Source: Ovoidimarina sediminis (GTDB lineage: Bacteria; Pseudomonadota; Alphaproteobacteria; Rhodobacterales; Rhodobacteraceae). Taken from it: a stretch of 64,000 nt of DNA. The notes under the pieces were generated by a model. It searched no databases. It had not been told where the DNA came from and was given only the letters and a program-made list of their open reading frames with translations. Shown one piece after another: positions 8,593 through 16,310 of the stretch. The stretch covers positions 310,001-374,000 of the forward strand of contig NZ_JAWHTE010000001.1 of assembly GCF_032586175.1 (NCBI RefSeq). The letters run 5' to 3'. The first letter of the stretch is position 1. Each line of letters starts with the position of its first letter. Made by a program: the position numbers and the translations under genes.

Positions 8593-9474
8593 ATGGCGCG
8601 ACAGGTGGCCTTGCTGGGGACTGGCCTGATGGGAACGCCCATGGCGCGCAATCTTCTGAAGGCCGGTTTCGCTGTCAGGGTCTGGAACCGGACGCGGGCA
8701 AAGGCAGAGCCTCTTGCGGATCACGGGGCGGATATTGCGGACAGCGCGGTATCAGCCGTGCGTGGTGCGGATGTGGTGATCTCGATGCTGAGCGACGGGG
8801 CGGCGACACAGGCGCTCATATCGGAGGACGCTGTACGGGCCGGGCTGAAGACCGGTTCGATCTGGATCGAAATGAGTTCCGTCAGACCCGCCGAGGCACG
8901 GGCGCAGGCCGAAAGCCTGTCAGTCATCGGTGTTCAACACATAGATGCACCCGTCTCCGGAGGGACGGCGGGTGCGGAAGCGGGAACACTTGCTATCATG
9001 GCCGGGGGGCAGGCAAACGCCCTCGCATCCGTCGAAGATGTGCTGTCGGCGATGGGCCGGCCAGTACGTGTCGGGCCTTCGGGTGCCGGACAACTTGCGA
9101 AGCTCGCCAACCAGGCGATCGTGGGCGTAACGGTCGGGGCCGTGGCGGAGGCAATGCTGTTTATCGAGAAGGGCGGCGGAGATCCGGACGCAGTGCGCGC
9201 GGCGTTGAAGGGCGGGTTTGCGGACTCGACCATTCTGCAAGAGCATGGCGCCCGGATGACCGTACGGAATTTCCTTCCCGGCGGCCCCGCCAAATTCCAG
9301 ATCAAGGATCTGGGGAACGTGCTGGAGATTGCGGACGGCCTCAACATGACGCTCCCCCTCGTGGCCGCAATGCGCGAGCGGTATGTGCGGCTGACCGATG
9401 ACATGGGCAAAGGCAATGACGACATCTCTGCCCTCTTCCTCGAACTCCTCGACATGAACGGGATCGCACCATGA
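8593..9474 (+). CDS. HIBADH-family NAD(P)-dependent dehydrogenase (L-threonate dehydrogenase-like)
   Basis: The protein has 293 residues from ATG 8593, which follows GGGAGG. It is a 3-hydroxyisobutyrate/6-phosphogluconate dehydrogenase-type enzyme with the N-terminal LGTGLMG dinucleotide motif, the substrate-binding DAPVSGG at residues 118-124 and the catalytic lysine at 170 (GAGQLAKLANQ). Relatives include L-threonate dehydrogenase (LtnD), D-glycerate and tartronate semialdehyde dehydrogenases. The gene overlaps the downstream DenD-type epimerase/dehydrogenase by 4 bases. That pairing of LtnD-like and DenD-like enzymes is the reason to suspect four-carbon sugar-acid oxidation. The exact substrate is not determined. 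Confidence 0.85.
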   Translation: MARQVALLGTGLMGTPMARNLLKAGFAVRVWNRTRAKAEPLADHGADIADSAVSAVRGADVVISMLSDGAATQALISEDAVRAGLKTGSIWIEMSSVRPAEARAQAESLSVIGVQHIDAPVSGGTAGAEAGTLAIMAGGQANALASVEDVLSAMGRPVRVGPSGAGQLAKLANQAIVGVTVGAVAEAMLFIEKGGGDPDAVRAALKGGFADSTILQEHGARMTVRNFLPGGPAKFQIKDLGNVLEIADGLNMTLPLVAAMRERYVRLTDDMGKGNDDISALFLELLDMNGIAP

Positions 9475-10448
9475 CCAAGGTACTCATCATCGGCGGCGGC
9501 GGAATGGTCGGACAGAAGCTGGCCCACCGCATTGCACGCAGCGGCTTGCCAGGGATGGCGGAACCCGAGGTCACTCTCTACGACATAGCCTTCCCCGACA
9601 CAGGTGCGCCCGCGCATCACAGGATCACCGGCGATCTTTCCGCGCCCGGCGCGGCAGAGGCGATCGCTGAGCTTCGGGCGGATGTTGTCTTTCACCTTGC
9701 GGCAATCGTTTCGGGGGCTGCCGAAGCGGATTTCGACCTGGGGTGGCGAATAAACGGACATGCTTTCTGGGCATTTCTCGAGGCGATGCGCACGGTCAAC
9801 GAAGCCTCGGAAGGAGATTATCGCGCGAAGGTGATCTTCACGTCTTCGATCGCGGTGTTCGGCCCCCCCTATCCCGACAGGATCGGCGATGAGTTTCTGG
9901 CGTCTCCGCAAACCTCCTACGGCGCGCAGAAGGCAATGGCAGAGATTCTATTGCAGGACTACAGCCGCAAGGGGTTTGTCGATGGTTTGTCGATCCGGTT
10001 GCCGACGATCTGCGTTCGTCCAGGAAAGCCCAACAAGGCAGCGTCGTCGTTCTTTTCCGGAATAATCCGGGAACCCCTGGCCGGACAGGAGGCGATCCTG
10101 CCGGTGCCGCGGAGTGTCCGGCACTGGCATGCATCGCCCCGGTCCGCTGCCGGGTTTCTGTCGCATGCGGCGGGGCTCGACTTCGATGGTCTCGACGGCC
10201 GCCGGGTACTGAACCTGCCGGGCGTGAGTTGCACGGTCGAGGAACAGATCGAGGCCCTGCGTGAGGTCGCGGGATCGAAGGTTGTGGAGTTGATCCGAGA
10301 AGAGCCGGATGAGACGATTCAGAGGATCGTCTTCGGATGGCCGCGCAACTTCGACCCCGCCAGGGCGATTGAGCTTGGGTTTACTGCCGACCAGAGTTTT
10401 CGTTCGATCATCGACACGTATATCGCCGAAGACATGCCGCGAGATTGA
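9471..10448 (+). CDS. denD: D-erythronate dehydrogenase-like NAD-dependent epimerase/dehydratase-fold protein
   Basis: A 325-residue extended-SDR protein. The NAD motif is GGGGMVGQKL at the N-terminus, followed by VFHLAAIVSG, the SSIAVFG segment and the catalytic pair YGAQK (Tyr-x3-Lys). Sequence and length fit the DenD family, which oxidises D-erythronate to 2-oxo-tetronate. In known pathways DenD works with an isomerase (OtnI), a kinase (OtnK) and an aldolase (OtnC), none of which is seen next to it. It is translationally coupled to the LtnD-like gene before it. The gene name rests on overall resemblance and could cover a related sugar acid. Confidence 0.8.
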   Translation: MTKVLIIGGGGMVGQKLAHRIARSGLPGMAEPEVTLYDIAFPDTGAPAHHRITGDLSAPGAAEAIAELRADVVFHLAAIVSGAAEADFDLGWRINGHAFWAFLEAMRTVNEASEGDYRAKVIFTSSIAVFGPPYPDRIGDEFLASPQTSYGAQKAMAEILLQDYSRKGFVDGLSIRLPTICVRPGKPNKAASSFFSGIIREPLAGQEAILPVPRSVRHWHASPRSAAGFLSHAAGLDFDGLDGRRVLNLPGVSCTVEEQIEALREVAGSKVVELIREEPDETIQRIVFGWPRNFDPARAIELGFTADQSFRSIIDTYIAEDMPRD

Positions 10449-10461
10449 TTGACCGGGGTAT

Positions 10462-10995
10462 TCAGCCCCATTTAGGCCCGTCCAGTTTGGGAGCAGCCAT
10501 GGCGACCGGACCTCGGGAGACGAGACGCGGCGCGCCGGGCGCGTTCCATCGAAACAGGACGACGTGCCAGCCGCCCGGGATATGCCGCGACCTGTCAATC
10601 AGCCCGTCGGCTCCCCCAAGGCGCGCTCGCTCTGCCGCATGCCACGAAGGCGGTGTCCTGCCCTCTGCCAGAGCTGTTCGCCATGGGAGATTCGATTCAT
10701 CCGGATCTATGCCTAGTGCGGCACAGGCCGCCCAGTCGCGCTGATCGACGATCCAGGCCGCGTCGAGGTCGACCGCAACGATCAGGCGATTGCTCTTTTC
10801 CTCGCGCATGTAGCCCGAGACCGCGATTCGAGCCCAATCCAGTTTGGGGCTCATATAGATCGCAGGCTCGCCCGGTGCGTGGTATCGCCCGGCGCTTTCT
10901 GGAGCCGGAGCAGACAGGGCGTGATCCACCATTTCGGGACGCACTGCGCGATAGAAGCGACCGCTCACCATGTGAAGGTGAGGCCTGCCGCTCAC
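10462..10995 (-). CDS. RES-domain protein (NAD+ phosphorylase-like)
   Basis: The protein has about 177 residues from GTG 10995, which overlaps the stop of the GntR gene in a GTGA junction. An ATG at 10971 (MVSGRFYRAV) is a strong alternative. RES-like features are FYRAVRPE, GRYHAPGEPAIYMSP with the conserved Ser, and the C-terminal GADGLIDRSRHIPGGWHVVLF. The usual glutamate after the YxS segment is not evident (ARIAVSGYM), so catalytic competence is uncertain. Most RES proteins are NAD-degrading toxins paired with an Xre antitoxin. Here there is no Xre gene, and the partner is a GntR regulator in a catabolic locus. The family call is moderately sure. Confidence 0.6.
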   Translation of the reverse strand: MSGRPHLHMVSGRFYRAVRPEMVDHALSAPAPESAGRYHAPGEPAIYMSPKLDWARIAVSGYMREEKSNRLIVAVDLDAAWIVDQRDWAACAALGIDPDESNLPWRTALAEGRTPPSWHAAERARLGGADGLIDRSRHIPGGWHVVLFRWNAPGAPRLVSRGPVAMAAPKLDGPKWG

Positions 10996-11642
10996 TCCTC
11001 GGGCCTTAGATTGCGTTTCAGATGGTCGTAGACCGCCTTGCGGCAAGCTTCGGTGTCACGCGACAGGGCCGCGTCCAGGATCGCCTGATGCTCGATTATG
11101 ATGGCGCGGAAGTAATTGCTGCCGAAATCGCGTTCCTGGCTGACCATCTGCTGACGGAACTGAAGGTAAATCGATTCGTAGGTTTCGCGCAGAAGGGGCG
11201 ATCCGCAGCCGGAGATCAGCACCTTGTGGAACGTCCATTCCGCATCGGACCAGTGGGACATCAGGGGATCGACATCCCCCGAGCGGGCGATCTGAGTCTC
11301 GATATGGCTGAGGGCATGATGCGCGGCAGACAACTGTGCCTCCCACGCGACGCCACCATGTTTCATGGACAGGGCTGCGCCTTCCTGTTCGAGAAGAATG
11401 CGGAAGCGCGTGACGTCATGGCGCTGCTCCGGAGAGGTCGCGCGCGCGCGGAATCCGCGCTGCATCTCGAATTCGACGAGCCCGACCTTGGAAAGCCGCA
11501 GGAGCACGTCGCGCACAGTGTTGGCAGAGCATCCATAGGCGCCCTGAAGTTCTCCTGGCTTGAGCTTTACCCCCGGACTCAATCGGGCCGTCACTAGTTT
11601 GTCCCTTAGATCCCGATAGATATCAGGCGTTTCAATGCGCAT
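10992..11642 (-). CDS. GntR-family transcriptional regulator (FadR/FCD subfamily)
   Basis: The protein has 216 residues from ATG 11642, which follows GGGGA; a GTG at 11654 is possible. The N-terminal winged helix-turn-helix is clear (LKPGELQGAYGCSANTVRDVL, then LSKVGLVEFEMQRGFRA). The C-terminal FCD effector domain has the metal/ligand-type histidines in EWTFHKVLISG and IIEHQAILDA. FCD regulators usually repress a neighbouring catabolic operon until a small carboxylate binds. It is divergent from the TRAP-dioxygenase operon that starts at 11849, so that operon is the expected target. The RES gene downstream is co-translated. Confidence 0.9.
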   Translation of the reverse strand: MRIETPDIYRDLRDKLVTARLSPGVKLKPGELQGAYGCSANTVRDVLLRLSKVGLVEFEMQRGFRARATSPEQRHDVTRFRILLEQEGAALSMKHGGVAWEAQLSAAHHALSHIETQIARSGDVDPLMSHWSDAEWTFHKVLISGCGSPLLRETYESIYLQFRQQMVSQERDFGSNYFRAIIIEHQAILDAALSRDTEACRKAVYDHLKRNLRPEE

Positions 11643-11848
11643 TTGCGTCCCCACTCATCAGTCTAATGCTAACGGGGAATTCTGCATATCGTCAATAATT
11701 TTGAAATTTCGGAGATTTTCAAGGAAAGCTTGGCAGGGTGAATATCAATTGCTACCCTTTGTGCCAGCGCGTCCTACGAGATGGCTCTTCTAGAGTTGCG
11801 TCGGCGCCGCACACTAAGAAACTAAGAACGCGTCCAGGGAGGACTCAA
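11643..11848. promoter_or_regulatory. Divergent control region of GntR gene and TRAP operon
   Basis: These 206 bases carry the promoters for both directions. The stretch 11680-11730 is AT-rich compared with the flanks (aattttgaaatttcggagat), as expected for a promoter. A possible operator is the loose repeat AGGGT...ACCCT around 11736-11760. A GGGAGG ribosome site lies just before the ATG at 11849. No clean FadR-type operator was identified by eye. Confidence 0.4.
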
Positions 11849-12868
11849 ATGACTTTCAAAAAACTGACGGCGGCCGCCGTCAGCACTGCGGTGCTTATGA
11901 TCGGCAGTGCCGCCTATGCACAGACCACTACGCTGCGTATCCAAACGCATTACGGCCCCGAGCAGACCTCCGGCAAGCTTGCGCAAGAATTTGTTGACAA
12001 CGTCCAGACAATGTCAAATGGCGAAATCCAAATCGAGATGTTCTATTCGTCCTCGGTTGTGGGTTCGGTTGAAACCTTCGACGCCGCTGCCACGGGTATT
12101 CTCGACTGCGACATGACGGGTGGTGGATATCAGACCGGCAAGAACCCGGCGTTTCAGTTCGTCGGTGACATCATGGGCGGCTATGACGACCCCTACCAGC
12201 AACTATCTTGGCTATATTACGGCGGCGGGCTCGAAGCCGCGCAGCAGCTTTACAACAAGTATGGCATGCAGCTTGTCGGCTGGTGGGTCTATGGCCAGGA
12301 ATCGCTGTCCTCCAAGACACCGATCGCAGGTGTCGAGGATCTTGAGGGCTGGAAATTTCGGTCCCCCCCGGGGATGGAAACCAAGATCTTTGAAAAGCTG
12401 GGCGCTGTACCGGTCGTGATGGACTTCACCGAGGTCTTCACCGCGGTTGAAACCGGCATCATCGACGCTGCCGACTATTCGGGTTTGGCCAACAACGAGT
12501 CTATCGGACTTTACGATCTAGTGAAGCATGCCAACTATCCCGGTTTCCACTCGATGCCGTCCGATCACCTTGCTTGCAACAAGTCGGTCTGGGACGCGAT
12601 GCCTGAGCACCACCGCCGAATTATGAACGTGGCGATGGAATCTCTGGCGTTACGCACCGCGCTGCAATTCCAGGTTCTGAACACCGAGGCCGCCGCGCGC
12701 CTGCGCGAGCAGGGCATCACGCTTCATGAGTGGTCATCTGAAGATCGTCAGACCTTCCGGACAGCTGCCCAGCAGACCTGGCCAGAGTTCGCCACTAGCC
12801 CAGAGGCCGAGGCGTTGGTGGAAAGCCACCTGAATTACCTCAGCCAGCTGGGCCTGGTGTCTGAGTAG
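11849..12868 (+). CDS. TRAP transporter substrate-binding protein (DctP family)
   Basis: The protein has 339 residues from ATG 11849, with a Sec signal peptide ending in AAYAQ, so it is periplasmic. The DctP hallmark is GWKFRSPPGMETKIFEKLGAVPVVM, quoted for its arginine that pairs with the ligand carboxylate. Other family segments are GWWVYGQE and the ETGIIDAADYSG hinge region. It resembles the TakP/mannitol-chloroaromatic subgroup that binds 2-oxoacids and related carboxylates. It should deliver an organic acid to the membrane DctQM pair encoded next. The frame upstream to 11738 lacks a signal peptide, so the later ATG with GGGAGG is right. Confidence 0.93.
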   Translation: MTFKKLTAAAVSTAVLMIGSAAYAQTTTLRIQTHYGPEQTSGKLAQEFVDNVQTMSNGEIQIEMFYSSSVVGSVETFDAAATGILDCDMTGGGYQTGKNPAFQFVGDIMGGYDDPYQQLSWLYYGGGLEAAQQLYNKYGMQLVGWWVYGQESLSSKTPIAGVEDLEGWKFRSPPGMETKIFEKLGAVPVVMDFTEVFTAVETGIIDAADYSGLANNESIGLYDLVKHANYPGFHSMPSDHLACNKSVWDAMPEHHRRIMNVAMESLALRTALQFQVLNTEAAARLREQGITLHEWSSEDRQTFRTAAQQTWPEFATSPEAEALVESHLNYLSQLGLVSE

Positions 12869-12897
12869 GGCTGCGCATTCGGACCATGAAATAGATA

Positions 12898-12917
12898 GGC
12901 CCCGCTTCGGCGGGGCC
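12898..12917 (+). terminator. Hairpin terminator/attenuator between dctP and dctQ genes
   Basis: A perfect 8-bp stem, GGCCCCGC/GCGGGGCC, closes a TTCG tetraloop and is followed by ACTTTTC. It sits between the binding-protein gene and the membrane genes. This placement is typical for partial termination that lets the binding protein be made in excess, and the very stable UUCG loop could also protect the upstream mRNA end. Confidence 0.8.
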
Positions 12918-12940
12918 ACTTTTCAATACTTGGGGAGCGG

Positions 12941-13756
12941 ATGAGCAGGGATTTTGACAGCAGAAGTCGTGGTTCGATTGACGAATGGCTGGTGCCGCTG
13001 GCCTTCATCATTCCTGCCGCCTGGGTCGTCTGGCGCGTTCCAGGATTCATTCTCACTTTTGGAGGCGGCACGGACTCGATGGGCAACCGTTTCCCTGTCG
13101 CGGGCTTGATTGACTGGGTGGCGCTAGCGCTCTTGCCGATCATGTTTATTGTTGGCCTTCTCACTGTGAAGCGCGCCCACATGGAATTCGAAGATTGGGG
13201 CGCATTCGACCGTGTGTCGATTTTTATCGGACGGATCACGATGCTCTTGGTCGTCATCCTCGTTGCCGTGATGGGCTACGAGGTTTTCATGCGTTATGTG
13301 ATCGAGGCACCGACAGTATGGGCAACCGAGCTGAGCCTCTGGATAGCCGGGTTCATATTTCTGTTTAGCGGCCTCTACGCGATGCAGCAGCGCAGCCATA
13401 TCCGAATCTTCCTTCTCTATGATGTTCTGCCGCGTGGACTTCAGAAGCTGTGCGACACGATCTCGGCTGTCCTAATTGTCGTCTTTGCGATCGCACTGAT
13501 CTATGGCGGCTTCGGCGAGGCCTACGACAAGTTCCTGCGCTGGGAGACTTTCGGCACCGCGTTCGATCCACCGATCCCGGCGACGTTGAAACCGCTTGTC
13601 CTGATCATCGTGTCATTGGTTGCAATACAATCGGTTGTGAACCTGATCCGCGACTGGAAGCGCGCGCCCGAGCATCACACCGCCGCAGATGATATTGACG
13701 AGGAAGAGATCGCCAAGATGAAGAAGATCCTGGGATCGGACGACGACAATGTTTGA
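12941..13756 (+). CDS. TRAP transporter small permease (DctQ family), extended form
   Basis: The protein has 271 residues, clearly longer than the usual 160-200 of DctQ subunits. The conserved DctQ region is in the middle (VFMRYVIEAPTVWATELSLWIAGFIFLFSG, the 'R-Y...p..W..El' signature). The extra N-terminal part supplies two further hydrophobic segments, about residues 16-40 and 50-68. The C-terminus is strongly acidic (DDIDEEEIAKMKK). It follows the dctP-dctQ attenuator and overlaps the large permease gene by 8 bases. With DctM it forms the sodium-coupled membrane unit of the carboxylate importer. Confidence 0.88.
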   Translation: MSRDFDSRSRGSIDEWLVPLAFIIPAAWVVWRVPGFILTFGGGTDSMGNRFPVAGLIDWVALALLPIMFIVGLLTVKRAHMEFEDWGAFDRVSIFIGRITMLLVVILVAVMGYEVFMRYVIEAPTVWATELSLWIAGFIFLFSGLYAMQQRSHIRIFLLYDVLPRGLQKLCDTISAVLIVVFAIALIYGGFGEAYDKFLRWETFGTAFDPPIPATLKPLVLIIVSLVAIQSVVNLIRDWKRAPEHHTAADDIDEEEIAKMKKILGSDDDNV

Positions 13757-15347
13757 TATCGGCACGATTTCGCTCGTCCTGCTGTTTGGGCTTATGTTCC
13801 TTCTGGCCATCGGGATGCCCTTGGGCTTTGCCTCTGCGATCCTCGCGGTGGCTGTGATGGTCATGCGCTTCCCGCCTGAAATCCTATTCCGCGAGTTCGG
13901 CACCGGACCGATGAACATCCTCGCGCAGCGGATGTACGGCCTGTTAACAGGCTACGTGCTCATATCGATACCATTATTCATATTCATGGCCGCATTATTA
14001 GAGCGATCTGGGATCGCCAAAGATATGTATTCGTCGCTGAACTTCTGGCTAAGCCGCACCCGGGGCGGGATCGCAATTGTGACCTCGCTGATGGCTGTCG
14101 TCATGGCCGCGATGTCGGGCATCATCGGTGGCGAAGTAGTGCTTTTAGGTCTGATCGCACTGCCACAGATGCTGCGTCTGGGCTACAATCAGAACCTCGC
14201 TATCGGGACGATCTGCGCGAGCGGGTCGCTGGGCACAATGATCCCGCCTTCGATCGTACTGATCATCTACGGCCTCGTGACCGAAACCTCGATCAAGGCA
14301 CTCTTCACAGCCTCATTCCTTCCGGGCTTCATGCTGGCCACCATGATCATACTCTACATCATCGTGCGCACACAGATTGACCCCGCGCAAGCGCCTCTGC
14401 CCGACCCGGTACCCGGCGACCCCGTTGGCCCCGAAAAGGGCCTCCAGTTCCTCGGTTTCCTCGCGATCCTCGTGGCTGGCTTCTCTACAGCGCTTTTTCT
14501 GCGCGCAGCCTTCTTCACCATCACGGGGCAAAACGCCCTCATTGAAGGTGTCGATCCGATCAAATATGGCACGCCAGATTACCTGCCGTGGTTCGGAGGC
14601 GCCGTCGTTCTGGCACTTGTGTTGATCTTCGGCATCCTTGGTCGCCAGCGCTGCGCAAGTTCGTGGAAGCACGGCAAGGGGCTCGTCGCACCAATCGTCG
14701 TGATCGGCGTGGTCCTAGGTTCGATCTACGGCGGCATCACCGGGATCACAGAAGCCGCCGGGATGGGCGTTGTCGCGGTCTTCCTGATTTCGGTCTTCCG
14801 AGGCGAGGCAAGCCTCGAGCTCGTCTGGGACAGCCTTATGAGGACGCTAAAATCTACTGGGACGATCATCTGGGTCACAATCGGCGCGACGGCGCTGGCG
14901 GGTGCTTACACCATCGCGGGCGGGCCGACCTATGTGGCGAACCTGATCACCGGGGCCGAGCTTCCGACGATGGGCATTATCCTTTTCATGATGATCATTC
15001 TTCTATTCATGGGTGCGTTTATGGATTGGGTCGGTATAGTACTGCTGATCATTCCGGTCTTCCTGCCGATCATCCTGCGCCTGCCCATCAACGAGATTGG
15101 CTTCTTCGGAGAGCTTCAGCCGAAATATGTAGCGATCTGGTTTGGCGTCGTATTTTGTATGAACATGCAGGTTTCCTTCCTATCGCCGCCGTTCGGACCC
15201 GCCGCCTTCTACCTCAAATCGGTGGCGCCCCCGCATATTTCGCTGACTGATATCTTCCGGGGGTTCCTACCGTTCATTTGCATCCAGATCCTGGCGCTGT
15301 CGGTGCTTCTGATCTGGCCACCGATCATCGAAGTTCTGCTGGACTAG
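13749..15347 (+). CDS. TRAP transporter large permease (DctM family)
   Basis: A 532-residue, very hydrophobic protein, somewhat longer than the usual 430-residue DctM. It begins with the typical LVLLFGLMFLLAIGMPLGFA. Later come the GSLGTMIPPSIVLIIYG motif characteristic of the family and the C-terminal PPFGPAAFYLKSV. A hydrophilic insertion near residues 205-235 (QIDPAQAPLPDPVPGDP) and extra helices explain the length. It is the translocation channel and uses the Na+ gradient to take up the ligand delivered by the DctP protein. The first catabolic gene starts 12 bases after its stop, so transporter and enzymes form one operon. Confidence 0.93.
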   Translation: MFDIGTISLVLLFGLMFLLAIGMPLGFASAILAVAVMVMRFPPEILFREFGTGPMNILAQRMYGLLTGYVLISIPLFIFMAALLERSGIAKDMYSSLNFWLSRTRGGIAIVTSLMAVVMAAMSGIIGGEVVLLGLIALPQMLRLGYNQNLAIGTICASGSLGTMIPPSIVLIIYGLVTETSIKALFTASFLPGFMLATMIILYIIVRTQIDPAQAPLPDPVPGDPVGPEKGLQFLGFLAILVAGFSTALFLRAAFFTITGQNALIEGVDPIKYGTPDYLPWFGGAVVLALVLIFGILGRQRCASSWKHGKGLVAPIVVIGVVLGSIYGGITGITEAAGMGVVAVFLISVFRGEASLELVWDSLMRTLKSTGTIIWVTIGATALAGAYTIAGGPTYVANLITGAELPTMGIILFMMIILLFMGAFMDWVGIVLLIIPVFLPIILRLPINEIGFFGELQPKYVAIWFGVVFCMNMQVSFLSPPFGPAAFYLKSVAPPHISLTDIFRGFLPFICIQILALSVLLIWPPIIEVLLD

Positions 15348-15359
15348 GCCCGGCCTGCG

Positions 15360-16298
15360 ATGCTGTCCCGGGACCAATGTGACCACTTTCGCCGGCACGG
15401 GTACCTCGTGATCGAGGATGCTCTGGATGAGCGCGTATTGGAGCCCTTGCGTTCCGAGTATCACGGGCTGATGGACCGGCTTTATGCCACGTGGGCAGCA
15501 GAAGCGACTTTACCCGATGCAGAGAGCTTCGAGGAGAAGTTGATCGCAGCCTACCAGGCCGGGTTCGACTGGTTCCAGCCGATGGATATATCGCTGCCCG
15601 GCGACCGGATCGAAGCGGATACACCGATGCACCTCGGAGCGGCCGTGTTCGATCTGGTGACGGCCCCGGAGATCCTCGACATCGTCGAGGACATCATCGG
15701 CCCGGAAATCACATCAAACCCGATCCAGCATGTTCGGATCAAGCCGCCCTCAGGAATGCTCGCCGCTGATGAAGTGCGGGCGCATGTGGGCGGAACGGAT
15801 TGGCATCAGGATCGCGCCGTGGCGCTGCAAAGCGCGGATCTCACTGACATGATGACGGTCTGGGTGGCGATAACGGACGCGACGATCGAGAACGGTTGTC
15901 TCCAGGTCGCACCCCGACTTGCGGATAAAATCCTGCCACACTGCCCTTACCGGCAGACGGCGATTGCGCGAGGTTTCGTAGATGAAAGCGCAGGCGTTCC
16001 ACTGCCTGTTCGGGCGGGTGGGATCGTTCTGATCGACCCGATGCTGCCACACGCATCGTTGGAAAACCGGTCAGATGGCATCCGATGGTCGTTCGATCTG
16101 CGTTACAGCCGCACCGGTCAGCCAACGGGGCGGGATCACTTCCCGGATTTCATTGCGCGGTCGGCCGAGTCGCCGGGGACGGAACTCCGGGATTGGCAGG
16201 TTTGGAAGATCATGTGGGAGACGGCACGCGAGAACCTCGCCGCCACACCCCATATCGACATTCACCGGTGGAGTTCATCTTCGCCGGTGTGCGCGTGA
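15360..16298 (+). CDS. PhyH-type Fe(II)/2-oxoglutarate dioxygenase, first of two
   Basis: The protein has 312 residues and belongs to the phytanoyl-CoA dioxygenase family. The facial triad is readable as His149-Gln-Asp151 (GGTDWHQD) and His231 (MLPHASLEN). The basic residue for 2-oxoglutarate is in the following IRWSFDLRYS. It should hydroxylate or oxidatively cleave a small substrate in the cytoplasm, using O2 and 2-oxoglutarate and releasing succinate and CO2. It sits directly after the TRAP permease gene, so its substrate is probably the imported acid or its first product. A second PhyH gene lies two genes downstream. The two proteins differ in sequence and so are not recent duplicates. 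Confidence 0.85.
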   Translation: MLSRDQCDHFRRHGYLVIEDALDERVLEPLRSEYHGLMDRLYATWAAEATLPDAESFEEKLIAAYQAGFDWFQPMDISLPGDRIEADTPMHLGAAVFDLVTAPEILDIVEDIIGPEITSNPIQHVRIKPPSGMLAADEVRAHVGGTDWHQDRAVALQSADLTDMMTVWVAITDATIENGCLQVAPRLADKILPHCPYRQTAIARGFVDESAGVPLPVRAGGIVLIDPMLPHASLENRSDGIRWSFDLRYSRTGQPTGRDHFPDFIARSAESPGTELRDWQVWKIMWETARENLAATPHIDIHRWSSSSPVCA

Positions 16299-16310
16299 GG
16301 CGCGCGCGTC

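Noticed and set aside
8565..9401. 278-residue plus-strand frame within the HIBADH-type gene
   Set aside because: It is rich in Arg, Gly and Cys without any motif, while the other frame has the complete dehydrogenase pattern.
10462..11642. A toxin-antitoxin module formed by the RES and GntR genes
   Set aside because: RES toxins pair with Xre-type antitoxins; the partner is a full-length FCD-type GntR regulator that faces a catabolic operon.
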